A DNA stretch of 64,000 nt from Methanomassiliicoccales archaeon (GTDB lineage Archaea > Thermoplasmatota > Thermoplasmata > Methanomassiliicoccales > UBA472). The notes beneath the pieces were generated by a model. It saw nothing but the letters and a program-made list of their open reading frames with translations, did not search any database and had not been told where the DNA came from. Position 1 is the first letter of the stretch. Each line of letters begins with the position of its first letter. Made by a program: the position numbers and the translations under genes. This document shows, piece by piece, positions 52,466 to 61,498 of the stretch. The stretch is from NCBI GenBank assembly GCA_036504055.1, contig DASXVU010000020.1, positions 1-64,000 on the forward strand, written 5' to 3'.

Positions 52466-54340
52466 CTACTTCTTGCGCCTCACGAAATAGACTGCCCCTA
52501 CCGCCAACAGGACCAGGACGACCGATGCCACTAGGACATAGAGCATGGTGTTATCGGTCGCCGCGGTCTTGGATTCAACCGATATGGCCTTGGTAACGGT
52601 CGTGTTCGCCCCTTGCGCGTCAACGGTCCAGGCGGTAACGGTGTAGCTTCCCGCCTTTTCATAGGTATGGTTGACATGCGCTCCGGTGCTGGTGTTACCG
52701 TCGCCGAAGTTCCAGGTCACATGGCACTGGTCCAGGTCGACGATCCCGGCGGAGAACTCGACCTTCAAACCATCATTGACGGCAGTCAGATTTACGACCG
52801 GATCGAGGTTGTTGTAGGCGTAGACATATCCATTGTCGCACACGGCAATGACGGTGTCCTCCACAACGATCGGCGATCCCAGAGCATAGTTGGCTGGAAG
52901 CAACGAGGAATTCCACATCTTGACGCCCGTCTTCGAAAGCATCACGATGTTGCTCGTCGCCTCGTTCGTAATTGCCAGGATGCCGTTCGAGGAAACCGCT
53001 ATGGATCCTCCGATGGTCGCCCCGATCGATGTTGACCATACCAGAGAACCGTTCGCTTTCCTCATCTGGATATCGTTTCCATAGGAGACCACGACATTCT
53101 TACCGAGTATCGAAGGGGTGCTCATCTTGCCCGTCATGGAGATGTTCGACATGATCGTGCCGGTGTAGTTCATCTGGACGAAGTTCGACGAGGACACGGC
53201 ATAATCCGATACCGCATAGGTATAGGTGATCAGGACGATCGAATCGTTGAGGAGGGCTGCTGAGGACTTGATCTTTCCCCCAAAGGAGACGTTCCACAAC
53301 TCGGTCCCATTCGTCGCCACGGCATGGAACACGCCATCGGTGGATCCGACGTAGATGGTCCCATCCTTGACCGCCGGGGCTGAGTAGTATATCTCGGAGG
53401 CAAGCACCTTCTTCCATGCCAGAGATCCGTCCTCATTCAGGGCGTACAACTTACCGTCACCGCCGGGCACGATTATCATGTTAGAGGTGAACACAGGCGA
53501 CGAGCTGATCCCCTTGGCCGGGGAATCGATGGTGAAGTTCCACAGCTTGGCTCCCGTCGCTGAGTTGAACGAAGTGACGACGCCATCGTTTGTCGAAACG
53601 ATGACCTGACCTTCGATCAGGAGAGGCGAAGATAACTGGAAAGCGGTTGAATTGACCGTTGCGTTCCACTTCTGATCTCCATTCAGGTCCATGCAAAAGA
53701 GCTTGGCCTTGGTCATGAAGTCCCCGGCAAATACATACAGACTGCCGTTCGCGCTGACCGGGACCGTGTCGATCGCGCCAGAGTTCAGGTTCTTGCTCCA
53801 TGCCATCCCAGGGGTGACACTGGAATAGGATGGTGAATTACCGGAATTGGAGAGGTCATATTTTGAAACGGTCCATGGATACCTGTGCTCCGGTGTGGCC
53901 AGAGGGGCTGGTGAGGACCAATCGGCCCGAGATGCGCCGATCTTAAACGCTATGGCTGGAAAGTTTATTGCCTTTGCATTTGGTGACTGGGCTCCAAACA
54001 TTGGAGATACCCATTTCTGAGCCGTACTGTTCCAAACCCAGAATCCCCAGAACTCGGTGGAGGTGCTGCTCTTGTTTCCTATCTTGTCAACAAAGTCCCC
54101 CATCCCAGGATAGTTTATCGATTCGAATGCCAGACCTAATTGCTCTGCTGCCATCTTGGTGGCGTTGAAAGAATCGGTGTTTGAGTCAATTGGGACATCG
54201 GCCCATGCGACAGTTCCATCTCCGAAATCGATAAGAACGGCACAGGTTTGAGGTGTCGTAGCGTCAGTTAGAACCGGCATTGCCGCCACTGTCAAGAACG
54301 AAGCGAACATTAGAAACGCGAACAATCGTTGAAATTTCAT
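52466..54340 (-). CDS. Surface protein: DUF4430 - PQQ-like beta-propeller - PKD - TM anchor
   Basis: 624-residue exported protein. A cleavable signal peptide (about 1-26) is followed by a DUF4430-like domain (AVLIDFGDGTVAWADVPI ... EFWGFWVWNSTAQKWVSPMF) and a beta-propeller of PQQ-type repeats (LYVFAGDFMT, VIVSTNDGVVTSFNSATGAKLW, KLYALNEDGSLAWK, ITNEATSNIVMLSKTGVKMW). A PKD domain (CHVTWNFGDGNTSTGAHVNHTYEKAGSYTVTAWTVD) and a C-terminal transmembrane helix with a basic RRKK tail complete it. Many Asn-x-Ser/Thr sites suggest N-glycosylation. First gene of the ECF operon; ATG at 54340 follows GGGGATC. Likely a surface receptor or scaffold. It ends in TAG. Confidence 0.82.
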   Translation of the reverse strand: MKFQRLFAFLMFASFLTVAAMPVLTDATTPQTCAVLIDFGDGTVAWADVPIDSNTDSFNATKMAAEQLGLAFESINYPGMGDFVDKIGNKSSTSTEFWGFWVWNSTAQKWVSPMFGAQSPNAKAINFPAIAFKIGASRADWSSPAPLATPEHRYPWTVSKYDLSNSGNSPSYSSVTPGMAWSKNLNSGAIDTVPVSANGSLYVFAGDFMTKAKLFCMDLNGDQKWNATVNSTAFQLSSPLLIEGQVIVSTNDGVVTSFNSATGAKLWNFTIDSPAKGISSSPVFTSNMIIVPGGDGKLYALNEDGSLAWKKVLASEIYYSAPAVKDGTIYVGSTDGVFHAVATNGTELWNVSFGGKIKSSAALLNDSIVLITYTYAVSDYAVSSSNFVQMNYTGTIMSNISMTGKMSTPSILGKNVVVSYGNDIQMRKANGSLVWSTSIGATIGGSIAVSSNGILAITNEATSNIVMLSKTGVKMWNSSLLPANYALGSPIVVEDTVIAVCDNGYVYAYNNLDPVVNLTAVNDGLKVEFSAGIVDLDQCHVTWNFGDGNTSTGAHVNHTYEKAGSYTVTAWTVDAQGANTTVTKAISVESKTAATDNTMLYVLVASVVLVLLAVGAVYFVRRKK

Positions 54341-54600
54341 CGAAGATCCCCGATGGCCTTGGTTAGACCGAGTATTGGATGTATTATCCAATATATCAAC
54401 CCTCTTCCACCGAATAATTATATTTCTGAGACCGTCTATTGCCTTGTTCGACTGGTCGATTCATAGATCATTCGACGAAGCATCTATATCCTGGACCACG
54501 AGGACAATGAGATGATGAGGCCATATGTGGTGAGGGCGGTGTGATCCGCCAAACCCATTCAATTGTTTAGAAAAATGAAAAGACCGCCAGGTATGGCCGT

Positions 54601-55185
54601 TCAGATCAATTCGAACGCCGCCGCCAATGCACCATCTTCCGCCTGGTCGTAGGTCTTTGCGGTGCCGATGATGATGACGTCGCCCTCGGTCACCGCCAGA
54701 AGCCTCCGGAGCGCCTCGGCGAACTCCGGCCTCTCATTGTCCAGATCGTAGTCGGGCGGGACCACGAGATGGTCGCCGGATACGATGATGGTCGTCGCCC
54801 CCTCCGCTCCAGCCTTGATCGCACTGTCCCTCTGTTCCACGCCGAGCTTGATCTTCATGCTCTGGCCTTTAACTAGCACAGCCGCGCTCCTCTCACCTAG
54901 GGTGCTGTCCGTCGGCTCGACCCTTTCCATGAAGATCGGGAGTTTGCCGAGGAACTCGTGGCCCTTGATGGCTATCTTGACCCCGGTCTGTTTGACATCG
55001 ATCATCTCGCGATCGCGAAGATACTCGATGATGGTCCGCATGCTTCCTTCACCTATGTTCACCATGTCAGCAAGTTGCTTGCGCCCCTTGCGCTTTCCAT
55101 CGGATAAGATGGAAAGTGTTTTGAAGACGTGATAGTCGGCGAACCGGTGCACCGGACCATATCTGGGCAAATCAACGAGCTTCAT
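54601..55185 (-). CDS. DUF4443 winged-helix transcriptional regulator
   Basis: 194 residues. An N-terminal winged helix (HVFKTLSILSDGKRKGRKQLADMVNIGEGSMRTIIEYLRDREMIDV) is followed by an alpha/beta C-terminal domain of the DUF4443 type (AAVLVKGQSMKIKLGVEQRDSAIKAGAEGATTIIVSGDHLVVPP; ALRRLLAVTEGDVIIIGTA). The family is euryarchaeal and its ligand is unknown. It lies 3 bp downstream of the S-adenosylmethionine synthetase gene on the same strand, so the two are surely co-transcribed. A link to methionine/AdoMet metabolism is possible (inference). Confidence 0.82.
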   Translation of the reverse strand: MKLVDLPRYGPVHRFADYHVFKTLSILSDGKRKGRKQLADMVNIGEGSMRTIIEYLRDREMIDVKQTGVKIAIKGHEFLGKLPIFMERVEPTDSTLGERSAAVLVKGQSMKIKLGVEQRDSAIKAGAEGATTIIVSGDHLVVPPDYDLDNERPEFAEALRRLLAVTEGDVIIIGTAKTYDQAEDGALAAAFELI

Positions 55186-55188
55186 CGC

Positions 55189-56472
55189 TTAGAATACCGT
55201 CACTTCGCCTTTTACAACTTTCTCCGTGACCTTGTTGATGTTCTCGAACCAGTTGTCGGCCACCGCAAGCGCTTTCTTCTGGGTCTTTTCGAAGTTGACG
55301 CCGTCTCCCAGAATGAGCTGGACGCTGCAGGTCTGCGGGTCGTTGATGGGCCTGCCGATCTGGGACAGGATCCTTACCTGGGCTTCCTGGACGTCCCCGC
55401 CGGCCTCCTTCACGATGTCCCTCGCAATCCAGTTGGCAAGGATGTTGTACATCTTGCCGACATGGGTGATCGGGTTCTTTCCGGCGGAGGCCTCCATGCT
55501 CATCGAGCGGTAAGGGGTGATCAGGCCGTTGACGCGGTTACCGCGACCGACGGAGCCGTCGTCCCCGTTCTCCGCGCTGAGCCCGGTGACCGTCAGGTAG
55601 TAGTTGCCGTTCTTGTAATCATCGGCGTGGTTCACGTCGACCTTAACATCGTACTTGGTGAACTTCGAGGCATAGTCGGACACCCGCTGGGTCATCTCCT
55701 GCACGACATTGATGTAATGGTCGGCGTCCGGAACGAACTTGTCCACCATGGCGCAGGCGATGGTCAGGGTTATCTTGTCGTTGTTCCTCGAGGCCATGAC
55801 CTTCACGTCCTGGCCGGTCTCCTTGAGCTTCTTCTTCATCGCGCCGTTGATGTAACGCTCGACCTCGAGCGTCACCGTCTCGGTCTGGGAGAGAGGTGCG
55901 AAACTGCACCCGAAGGAGGTGTCGTTCGCCAGCATGCAACTGTTGGCGTTGCCGTTCACCTTGCACTTGTCAGCGAGGGACTCGAAGTTCTTTATCAGGT
56001 CGATGCTGCCCTTGCCGATCTTGCAGTCCACGATGACATCATTGTTCACGTCCAGATGCGGGAAGTTCTTCAGGTAATCCTTCGCCGCTCCGATGGCGGT
56101 GGTGGCATATGGCAGCCGCTCTCCGTCCACTTGGGTGATCGCTCGGCCGATGAGGACGATATAGATCGGCTCGAGCATTCTTCCGCCGCCGAACTTTGGG
56201 GCGCTCTGTCCACCCACAACCTCGTTCTGATCGGTGTTGTGGTGCAGAACCTCTCCGTATCTGTCCAGATACATCTTGCACAGCGCACGGCTGACCGATT
56301 CTGCCAATCCATCGGAGATGGTGTCCGGATGCCCGAGGCCTTTACGTTCGACGAGCTCGACCCTCTGCTTCTCGATAGGGGTGAGTTTCAGGCTCTCGAC
56401 GATGATGTTCTTATCGATCTTCTTTACCGCTGGCTTCTTTGCTGTGGTCTTCCTAATCGGCTTGGATGCCAT
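55189..56472 (-). CDS. mat: S-adenosylmethionine synthetase, archaeal type (MAT)
   Basis: 427-residue enzyme of the archaeal AdoMet synthetase family (unrelated in detail to bacterial MetK), making S-adenosylmethionine from methionine and ATP. It carries [53 protein letters not shown]-like [34 protein letters not shown] and [10 protein letters not shown]. It has an extra ~20-residue basic N-terminus ([18 protein letters not shown]) before the usual NIIVE start, which is unusual and not explained. ATG at 56472 is preferred to one three codons earlier. TAA stop, coupled to the DUF4443 gene. Confidence 0.94.
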   Translation of the reverse strand: MASKPIRKTTAKKPAVKKIDKNIIVESLKLTPIEKQRVELVERKGLGHPDTISDGLAESVSRALCKMYLDRYGEVLHHNTDQNEVVGGQSAPKFGGGRMLEPIYIVLIGRAITQVDGERLPYATTAIGAAKDYLKNFPHLDVNNDVIVDCKIGKGSIDLIKNFESLADKCKVNGNANSCMLANDTSFGCSFAPLSQTETVTLEVERYINGAMKKKLKETGQDVKVMASRNNDKITLTIACAMVDKFVPDADHYINVVQEMTQRVSDYASKFTKYDVKVDVNHADDYKNGNYYLTVTGLSAENGDDGSVGRGNRVNGLITPYRSMSMEASAGKNPITHVGKMYNILANWIARDIVKEAGGDVQEAQVRILSQIGRPINDPQTCSVQLILGDGVNFEKTQKKALAVADNWFENINKVTEKVVKGEVTVF

Positions 56473-56632
56473 GATGGTCACCTATTTTGCTGGAGTAATT
56501 TGCAATCCTTGACCAGCTTTTATCCCAATACTGTCTGGCCGTAGACTGAGCTAGCCGCTTGTAATTGGTTCGGTCATATAAGCCCTATTGACTCAATTAT
56601 TCATATATGACTAATAACATGTGGGTATTGCC

Positions 56633-57196
56633 ATGAAATTCCCTGATGAGACGGAGATCAAGAAATTACGTAAGAGCCTAGACATCACCCAGTCTGAATT
56701 GGCCTCTCTTTCCGGCGTGAGCCAATCCACGATAGCGAAGATGGAAAGGGGCAGCATCAAGGGCAGCTATTCGGCCGTCGTCAGGATCTTCGAGGTCCTG
56801 CAGGAAGAGATGAGCAAGAGGCGAGAGGGAATGCGTGCAAAGGACGTCGCCTCCACCAACATCGTCAGCATACAATCGGGTGAGAAGGTCAAACGGGCCA
56901 CCGAGGTGATGAGGGAGAGCGGATACTCGCAACTACCGGTCTTCAACGGAGTTCAGCACGTAGGCAGCATCAGTGAGTTCAAGATCCTCAGTATGCTGCG
57001 TGACGGCTCGAAGATGGAGGACTTGGGAGAGCAGACGGTGGGCTCGATCATGATGGACTCGTTCCCGATCGTCAGCGAGGAGGCCGCTGTCGAAGTGGTG
57101 ACCTCTCTGCTGTCCGCATCCAATGCAGTCCTCGTATCTAGGAAAGGTTCGATCGTCGGGATAATAACCAGCTCAGACGTTCTGAAGCTTCTTTGA
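56633..57196 (+). CDS. HTH-CBS regulator
   Basis: 187 residues. An N-terminal XRE/Cro-type helix-turn-helix (KKLRKSLDITQSELASLSGVSQSTIAKMERG, about residues 8-45) is followed by two CBS motifs (about 70-125 and 130-185), which bind adenine nucleotides or AdoMet. This combination is typical of archaeal ligand-responsive regulators. Divergence from the AdoMet synthetase gene makes an AdoMet-sensing role attractive (inference). TATA-like TCATATATG at ~56599-56607 implies that the ATG at 56633 is near-leaderless; GTG at 56621 is the alternative. The 3' end overlaps the convergent RNase Z gene by 24 bp. Confidence 0.87.
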   Translation: MKFPDETEIKKLRKSLDITQSELASLSGVSQSTIAKMERGSIKGSYSAVVRIFEVLQEEMSKRREGMRAKDVASTNIVSIQSGEKVKRATEVMRESGYSQLPVFNGVQHVGSISEFKILSMLRDGSKMEDLGEQTVGSIMMDSFPIVSEEAAVEVVTSLLSASNAVLVSRKGSIVGIITSSDVLKLL

Positions 57197-58111
57197 GGTT
57201 ACCGTCCCGTCATAGTTGACCTGCACGATCATCAGGTCCTCCGAGGCATAGGTATTGGGAAAAATGTCCCGGGCCTCTTCGACCAGGAGGCCCACGTCCT
57301 CGTACCTGCCACTGAAGTGGTTAAGGAAGAGGGCCTTGACCCGGGCCAGCGAGGCTATGGTGGCGGCATCTCTGGCGGTCGAATGGCCGAACTCTTTGGC
57401 CTTCTCCTGCAGCGAGATGTCCGCGGTCGCCTCGTGCACCAGCAGGTCGCATCCCAGGATCGATTCCATGAAATGTTCGCTCGGCCTCGTGTCCCCGGAA
57501 AACGCCACCTTAAGACCGGGACGGGGATCTCCCATGACCATGTCCGGCGAGATCGTCCTGCCTTCGACCATCACGCTCGAACCGGACTGGAGCTTCGAGA
57601 AGCAGGGACCCTCGGGAACGCCAAGCTCGATGGCCTTGGCCCGGTTGAACCTTCCGCGCCGGAGGTCCTCGCTGAGAACGAACCCGAACGAGGGGATGCT
57701 GTGGTCGGTCCGGACCGCCTTGACCTGATAGCCTTTTCCCTGGACGATATGGTAATCATCAACATCGTGCCCGGAGACCTGGAACCCCGCCTGGAAATAG
57801 CCGAGGTTCAGTATCGTGTCGACCGTGGCCGAGGTCCCTTCCGGACCATAGATCTCCAAGGATTCCGTGCGGCCTGCAAAGTTCATCGACTGGATCAGGC
57901 CGGGCAATCCGAGGAAATGGTCACCGTGGAGATGGGTGATGAAGATCTTGGCGATCTTCATGTAGGAGACCGGGGAGCTCATCAATTGCCTTTGGGTGCC
58001 CTCACCGCAATCGAATAAAACGATCTCAGGACCCACGCGCACGGCCGTTGCGCTGGTGTTGCGGCTCCTGGTCGGTACGCTCCCTCCAGTCCCAAGAAAT
58101 ATGATCTCCAC
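57173..58111 (-). CDS. rnz: Ribonuclease Z
   Basis: Metallo-beta-lactamase endonuclease that trims the 3' side of tRNA precursors. 312 residues, the short (RNase Z-S) form. The zinc motif THLHGDHFLGLPG is at ~60-72, further ligands are HSIPSFGF and FSGDTRP (Asp), and the final His is in LNHFSGRYED. A flexible exosite arm is indicated by LEIYGPEGTSATVDTILNLGYF and following segment. Start ATG 58109-58111. Convergent overlap with the HTH-CBS gene. The MFS gene upstream ends 14 bp away, so transcription from its promoter is possible. Confidence 0.95.
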   Translation of the reverse strand: MEIIFLGTGGSVPTRSRNTSATAVRVGPEIVLFDCGEGTQRQLMSSPVSYMKIAKIFITHLHGDHFLGLPGLIQSMNFAGRTESLEIYGPEGTSATVDTILNLGYFQAGFQVSGHDVDDYHIVQGKGYQVKAVRTDHSIPSFGFVLSEDLRRGRFNRAKAIELGVPEGPCFSKLQSGSSVMVEGRTISPDMVMGDPRPGLKVAFSGDTRPSEHFMESILGCDLLVHEATADISLQEKAKEFGHSTARDAATIASLARVKALFLNHFSGRYEDVGLLVEEARDIFPNTYASEDLMIVQVNYDGTVTSKKLQNV

Positions 58112-58125
58112 GCCACCACATCTAC

Positions 58126-59226
58126 TCAGGATGCATTAATCTCTTTTGCGTCGTGGCGGTCCATCCATTTGTTGCTGAAGAAGAAGACCACCAATCCCAA
58201 CGCCGCCATCACCGTTGCCAGATACATGGTGCCATGATATCCCAAACTGTATGTGGCCAAACCGCCGATCAATGCCCCCATGATCGCCGATATGCTGAGA
58301 AAGGATTGCAGCAGCCCGGCGCTGGTCCCTTTCTCATCGTTCCGTTCCATGACGTATTTGACCGAGCCGACATAGAGGCATGACCACGACGCGGCGATCA
58401 TCACTTGACTCGGGATTATCATCCAATATGTGGTGGCGATGGTATAGGAGGGGAACGTCAACATGGAGAAGACGAAACCGAACAGCACAAGCTTCTTCGA
58501 CCCGAACCGGTCGACGTAGTTCATGAAAACGAACTGAGCGGCCGCGTTCACTCCATAGACCATCCCAATGAAGAGCGGGTCCGCCCCGAGGTCTGCCAGG
58601 AACAGCGCGTACACCACCCATATCATGTTCGCTCCGATATGCCGTAACATGACCGACAGATAGACCGGGAAATTGCGGACTATGATCTTGGTCGGGAAGA
58701 GCGGGACCTGATGGCACCTTTCTTTATGGAACGGCAGATAGAGTGAGACCACGAACGCCACAAAGAGCATTGCCGCGCTGGCGATGAAGATGCCATAGTA
58801 GATGCCTATGGCCCCGGCGAAGAAGGTCCCGAAACCGAAGCCGAGACTGCCATAGGCGCTGAACTTACCCACCTTCTTGTCGTTCTCATAGACGTGGCAA
58901 AGAAGAGCGGACGGGTAGATGCCGCAGGCGGTCCCGACGAATACCCGGGACAGGCCCACCATGAACGCGTCATGGGCGAACACCTGGAGGAGGAGGGCAA
59001 TGGAAGTGATCAGAAGGCCAGCCTGCAAAATGCGCCTTTTCCCGTGAACGTCGGAGGCCCTGCCGAATATCCATGAGGAGGAGAACAGGGCGGCATTGAA
59101 AACGGCGGTGATCAGGCCGATCTCGATGGTGTTGGCGCCGAAATCCCCCCGAAGCATGTTCGGGATGAGCAGCGCAGAACCGGAAAGCCCGGCGCTGGAC
59201 AGAACTTGGATCCAAGCGACCTTCAT
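58126..59226 (-). CDS. MFS transporter
   Basis: 366 residues with about eleven to twelve membrane helices. The motif A equivalent between helices 2 and 3 reads FGRASDVHGKRRIL, and a second basic motif YVDRFGSKKLVL lies between helices 8 and 9. There is no clear homology to a substrate-specific branch; it differs from the MFS at 32.8 kb, which has a longer central loop. It is transcribed towards RNase Z with only 14 bp between. The starting residues KVAWIQVLSSAGLSGSALL form part of the first helix. Confidence 0.85.
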   Translation of the reverse strand: MKVAWIQVLSSAGLSGSALLIPNMLRGDFGANTIEIGLITAVFNAALFSSSWIFGRASDVHGKRRILQAGLLITSIALLLQVFAHDAFMVGLSRVFVGTACGIYPSALLCHVYENDKKVGKFSAYGSLGFGFGTFFAGAIGIYYGIFIASAAMLFVAFVVSLYLPFHKERCHQVPLFPTKIIVRNFPVYLSVMLRHIGANMIWVVYALFLADLGADPLFIGMVYGVNAAAQFVFMNYVDRFGSKKLVLFGFVFSMLTFPSYTIATTYWMIIPSQVMIAASWSCLYVGSVKYVMERNDEKGTSAGLLQSFLSISAIMGALIGGLATYSLGYHGTMYLATVMAALGLVVFFFSNKWMDRHDAKEINAS

Positions 59227-59277
59227 CCGTTCGAGGAATCCCTCACAGACCTTAATCCTTGCGGGGTTAAGCTGCGA

Positions 59278-59490
59278 TCAGCGTATGGAACCGATCTTTC
59301 TCTCGGTCTTGGTCGCTTTCTTATAGGCCTTGTAGTGCTCCTTGCAGAGGTGGACACGCTTCAGGTCCTCATCTACCTTGAGCTCGGCCTCCTGGGCGCT
59401 GTTCTGGGATATCGACCTTTCAGCCGGCTTCCCGCATCCGGCTACATCGCAGGGCTTCTCTTTTTCTACAGCGTGGTGGGTCTCTGCCAT
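59278..59490 (-). CDS. Small zinc-finger-like protein
   Basis: 70-residue charged protein with likely zinc ligands in CDVAGCGKPAERS near residue 14 and LCKEHYKAYKK near residue 48 (two Cys, then Cys and His). The C-terminus is basic and ends in KIGSIR. Small archaeal proteins with this C-x4-C ... C-x2-H layout are common, but the function is unknown. It lies 51 bp upstream of the MFS start on the same strand. ATG start with weak ribosome site. Confidence 0.7.
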   Translation of the reverse strand: MAETHHAVEKEKPCDVAGCGKPAERSISQNSAQEAELKVDEDLKRVHLCKEHYKAYKKATKTERKIGSIR

Positions 59491-59591
59491 GAATCTGGCA
59501 TTCCATCACGTTCATTTTAACGTTTTGCCCTGAGTATCGTCAGCCCATCGACATCATTATGTCCGCCTGGGACCATCACCAGACGATCAGA

Positions 59592-60011
59592 ATGACGACG
59601 CTGAAAAGAATATTGGTCGGAGTGGACGGTTCTGAGAACTCGCTCCGGGCTGCGAAGATGGCGGCGGAGATCGCTACGCCCTTCAGTTCCGAGATAGTGC
59701 TCCTTTACGTGCTCCAACCAACCGAATCCGCTTATTACACCGGTATGCCCACCACGGATGAGGCGGAACGGGCCAAGGGAGAGGAGAAGCTCTATCGGGC
59801 CAAGACCGTCTGTGAAGAGGCAGGTGCTAAAACACAATTGAAGGTCATGCTCGGCAACCCGGCAGAGGTCATCCTGAACCTCTCCGAGGACGGGTTCGAT
59901 CTGGTGATCGTCGGCACCAGGGGCATAGGTGCGCTGGCCCGTTTCCTGATGGGCAGCGTTTCCTCCCGTGTGGTACAGTACTCGAAAGTGCCGGTCATGG
60001 TGGTCCCTTAG
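59592..60011 (+). CDS. Universal stress protein UspA family
   Basis: 139-residue Usp domain, single copy. It begins KRILVGVDGSENSLRA with the N-terminal ATP-binding Asp, and has the C-terminal nucleotide motif GTRGIGALARFLMGSVSSRVV (G-x2-G-x9-G-S). The ATP-binding subclass is therefore predicted. The ATG at 59592 begins directly before the first strand; an earlier ATG adds a non-conserved 11 residues. TAG stop overlaps nothing and lies 7 bp before the rpe start, so the two are likely one transcript. Confidence 0.9.
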   Translation: MTTLKRILVGVDGSENSLRAAKMAAEIATPFSSEIVLLYVLQPTESAYYTGMPTTDEAERAKGEEKLYRAKTVCEEAGAKTQLKVMLGNPAEVILNLSEDGFDLVIVGTRGIGALARFLMGSVSSRVVQYSKVPVMVVP

Positions 60012-60018
60012 GAGCTTG

Positions 60019-60672
60019 ATGCAAATGATCAAGGTCGCTCCATCCATCCTATCGGCAGACTTCGGCGCGCTGGCAAATGAGGTTCGCAGGGTCGAGGAGG
60101 CAGGCGCGGATTGGGTCCATGTCGACGTCATGGACGGAATGTTCGTTCCGAACATCACCATCGGACCGGAGGTCATAAAGAAGATCCGGCCGCACACCAA
60201 GCTGCCCTTCGATGTACATCTGATGATAGTCCAGCCGGAGCGCTACATCGAAGCGTTCGCCAGGTCCGGAGCCGATTTCATAACCATACATGTCGAAGCC
60301 TCGAATGTGATATCTGAGACCCTGGCAAAGATAAGATCGCTGGGTATGAGGGCCGGTATCTCGATCAACCCGGAGACGCCATTCGAGGCGGTGCTTCCAT
60401 ACCTGAAGGAGATAGACCTGCTTCTGGTCATGACCGTTCACCCCGGTTTCGGGGGACAGTCGTTCATCGATGGAGTCGTTCCGAAGATATCCATGGCGAA
60501 GAAGTATGCCGAGGCGAACGGCCTCGATTTCGACATCGAGATCGACGGAGGGATCAACGCCTCCACCGGTTCGAGGTGCGTCAAGGCGGGCGCTAACGCA
60601 CTGGCCGCGGGCAGCGCACTCTTCGGATCGAAGGATATGAAGGCTGAGATAGGAGCTTGGCACAAATTCTAA
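60019..60672 (+). CDS. rpe: Ribulose-phosphate 3-epimerase
   Basis: The 217-residue TIM barrel interconverts ribulose 5-phosphate and xylulose 5-phosphate. It shows all family signatures: APSILSADF, WVHVDVMDGMFVPNITIGP (metal-binding His and Asp), HLMI, MTVHPGFGGQSF (metal-binding His) and IEIDGGINAST. The gene is less common in archaea, where the ribulose monophosphate route often supplies pentoses. GGAG lies 5 nt before the ATG at 60019; the second ATG two codons on is also possible. No transketolase or other pentose-phosphate gene is visible in the window. Confidence 0.93.
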   Translation: MQMIKVAPSILSADFGALANEVRRVEEAGADWVHVDVMDGMFVPNITIGPEVIKKIRPHTKLPFDVHLMIVQPERYIEAFARSGADFITIHVEASNVISETLAKIRSLGMRAGISINPETPFEAVLPYLKEIDLLLVMTVHPGFGGQSFIDGVVPKISMAKKYAEANGLDFDIEIDGGINASTGSRCVKAGANALAAGSALFGSKDMKAEIGAWHKF

Positions 60673-60807
60673 GTTAGCCAGATGTGAGAAATTATGAGGA
60701 ATTTGAATCGTGGGGAGAATCGACATTTTATTAACGGTGAACGCTATCTCGGGCAGTACACCGAAAGTCAATACTTGAGGTATACCCGTTCCCCGAAAGG
60801 AAATCAC

Positions 60808-61218
60808 ATGGCTCGAATTGGATCTAAGAAGTCATTGGTCACAAAGCTTGGCATCAAGGATGGGATGAAACTCCTGTTCATCAACTCACCTCAGGGCTAC
60901 GACGAGGTTCTTGGCAGGCTTCCAAAGAACGTTGTGGTGGTCGATGACATCACCGAGGAGCTTGATTTTGTACAGATGTTCAGCAAGAGCAAGAAAGAGG
61001 TAGACACCACGTTCCCCAGGCTGCTCGCGGCCATCAAACATGAAGGGATCATCTGGGTCTGCTGGCCGAAGGGATCGTCGAAGATGAAAACGGACCTCAC
61101 TGGCGCCATGGTGCGCGAGGTCGGTGTGGCGAATGGAATGATCGACGTTAAGGTCTCTTCCATCGACGACACCTGGTCTGGGCTCAAGTTCGTCAACAAG
61201 GCGAAGGAAAGGGACTAA
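60808..61218 (+). CDS. DUF3052 family protein
   Basis: 136 residues, soluble alpha/beta. The family pattern is clear: SLVTKLGIKDGMKLLFINSP, LDFVQMFSKSKKEVDTTFPRLLAAIKHEGIIWVCWPKGSSKMKTDLT, and the C-terminal VDVKVSSIDDTWSGLKFV-like block. DUF3052 occurs in archaea and actinobacteria and is of unknown function. A longer frame starts at 60694, but the ATG at 60808 with GAAAGG before it coincides with the conserved start. A TATA-like TTTTATTAAC near 60724-60733 supports it. TAA stop. Confidence 0.85.
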   Translation: MARIGSKKSLVTKLGIKDGMKLLFINSPQGYDEVLGRLPKNVVVVDDITEELDFVQMFSKSKKEVDTTFPRLLAAIKHEGIIWVCWPKGSSKMKTDLTGAMVREVGVANGMIDVKVSSIDDTWSGLKFVNKAKERD

Positions 61219-61330
61219 ACGCCTTAGAGCTCCAGGATGCGCCATTTCGATCATCAGGGATGGCATCTGGGATCAAATTGAAGGGGAAAGGTAAATAAAT
61301 GCCCCCTCTTATTCCGTGCTGAGTGGCCTC

Positions 61331-61498
61331 ATGGAATTCACGAAGAGACACCTGCTGATACTGCTGACGGTAATCCTACCCCTGATTCTTCTGGTATTGG
61401 CGATGGCCTTCAACGCTGGCATATGCATATTCATGGCCATCCTGGTATGGATCGGAATCGCGATGGTCATGCTGTACATGCCGCAGTTCAAAGAATGA
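61331..61498 (+). CDS. Small two-TM membrane protein
   Basis: 55 residues: a short basic start (MEFTKRH) and two hydrophobic helices separated by a Gly/Cys-containing turn. Such proteins are common near archaeal genes but I recognise no family. A TATA-like TAAATAAATG at ~61291-61300 is well placed for a short leader. The reverse strand is also open but hydrophilic/His-rich and lacks a promoter. Its stop directly abuts the stop of the convergent TRAM gene. Confidence 0.6.
   Translation: MEFTKRHLLILLTVILPLILLVLAMAFNAGICIFMAILVWIGIAMVMLYMPQFKE

Noticed and set aside
55129-56544. Open frame of 471 codons on the plus strand opposite AdoMet synthetase
   Set aside because: Leu/Val/Gly/His-rich shadow with no motif; the minus strand encodes a complete archaeal MAT.
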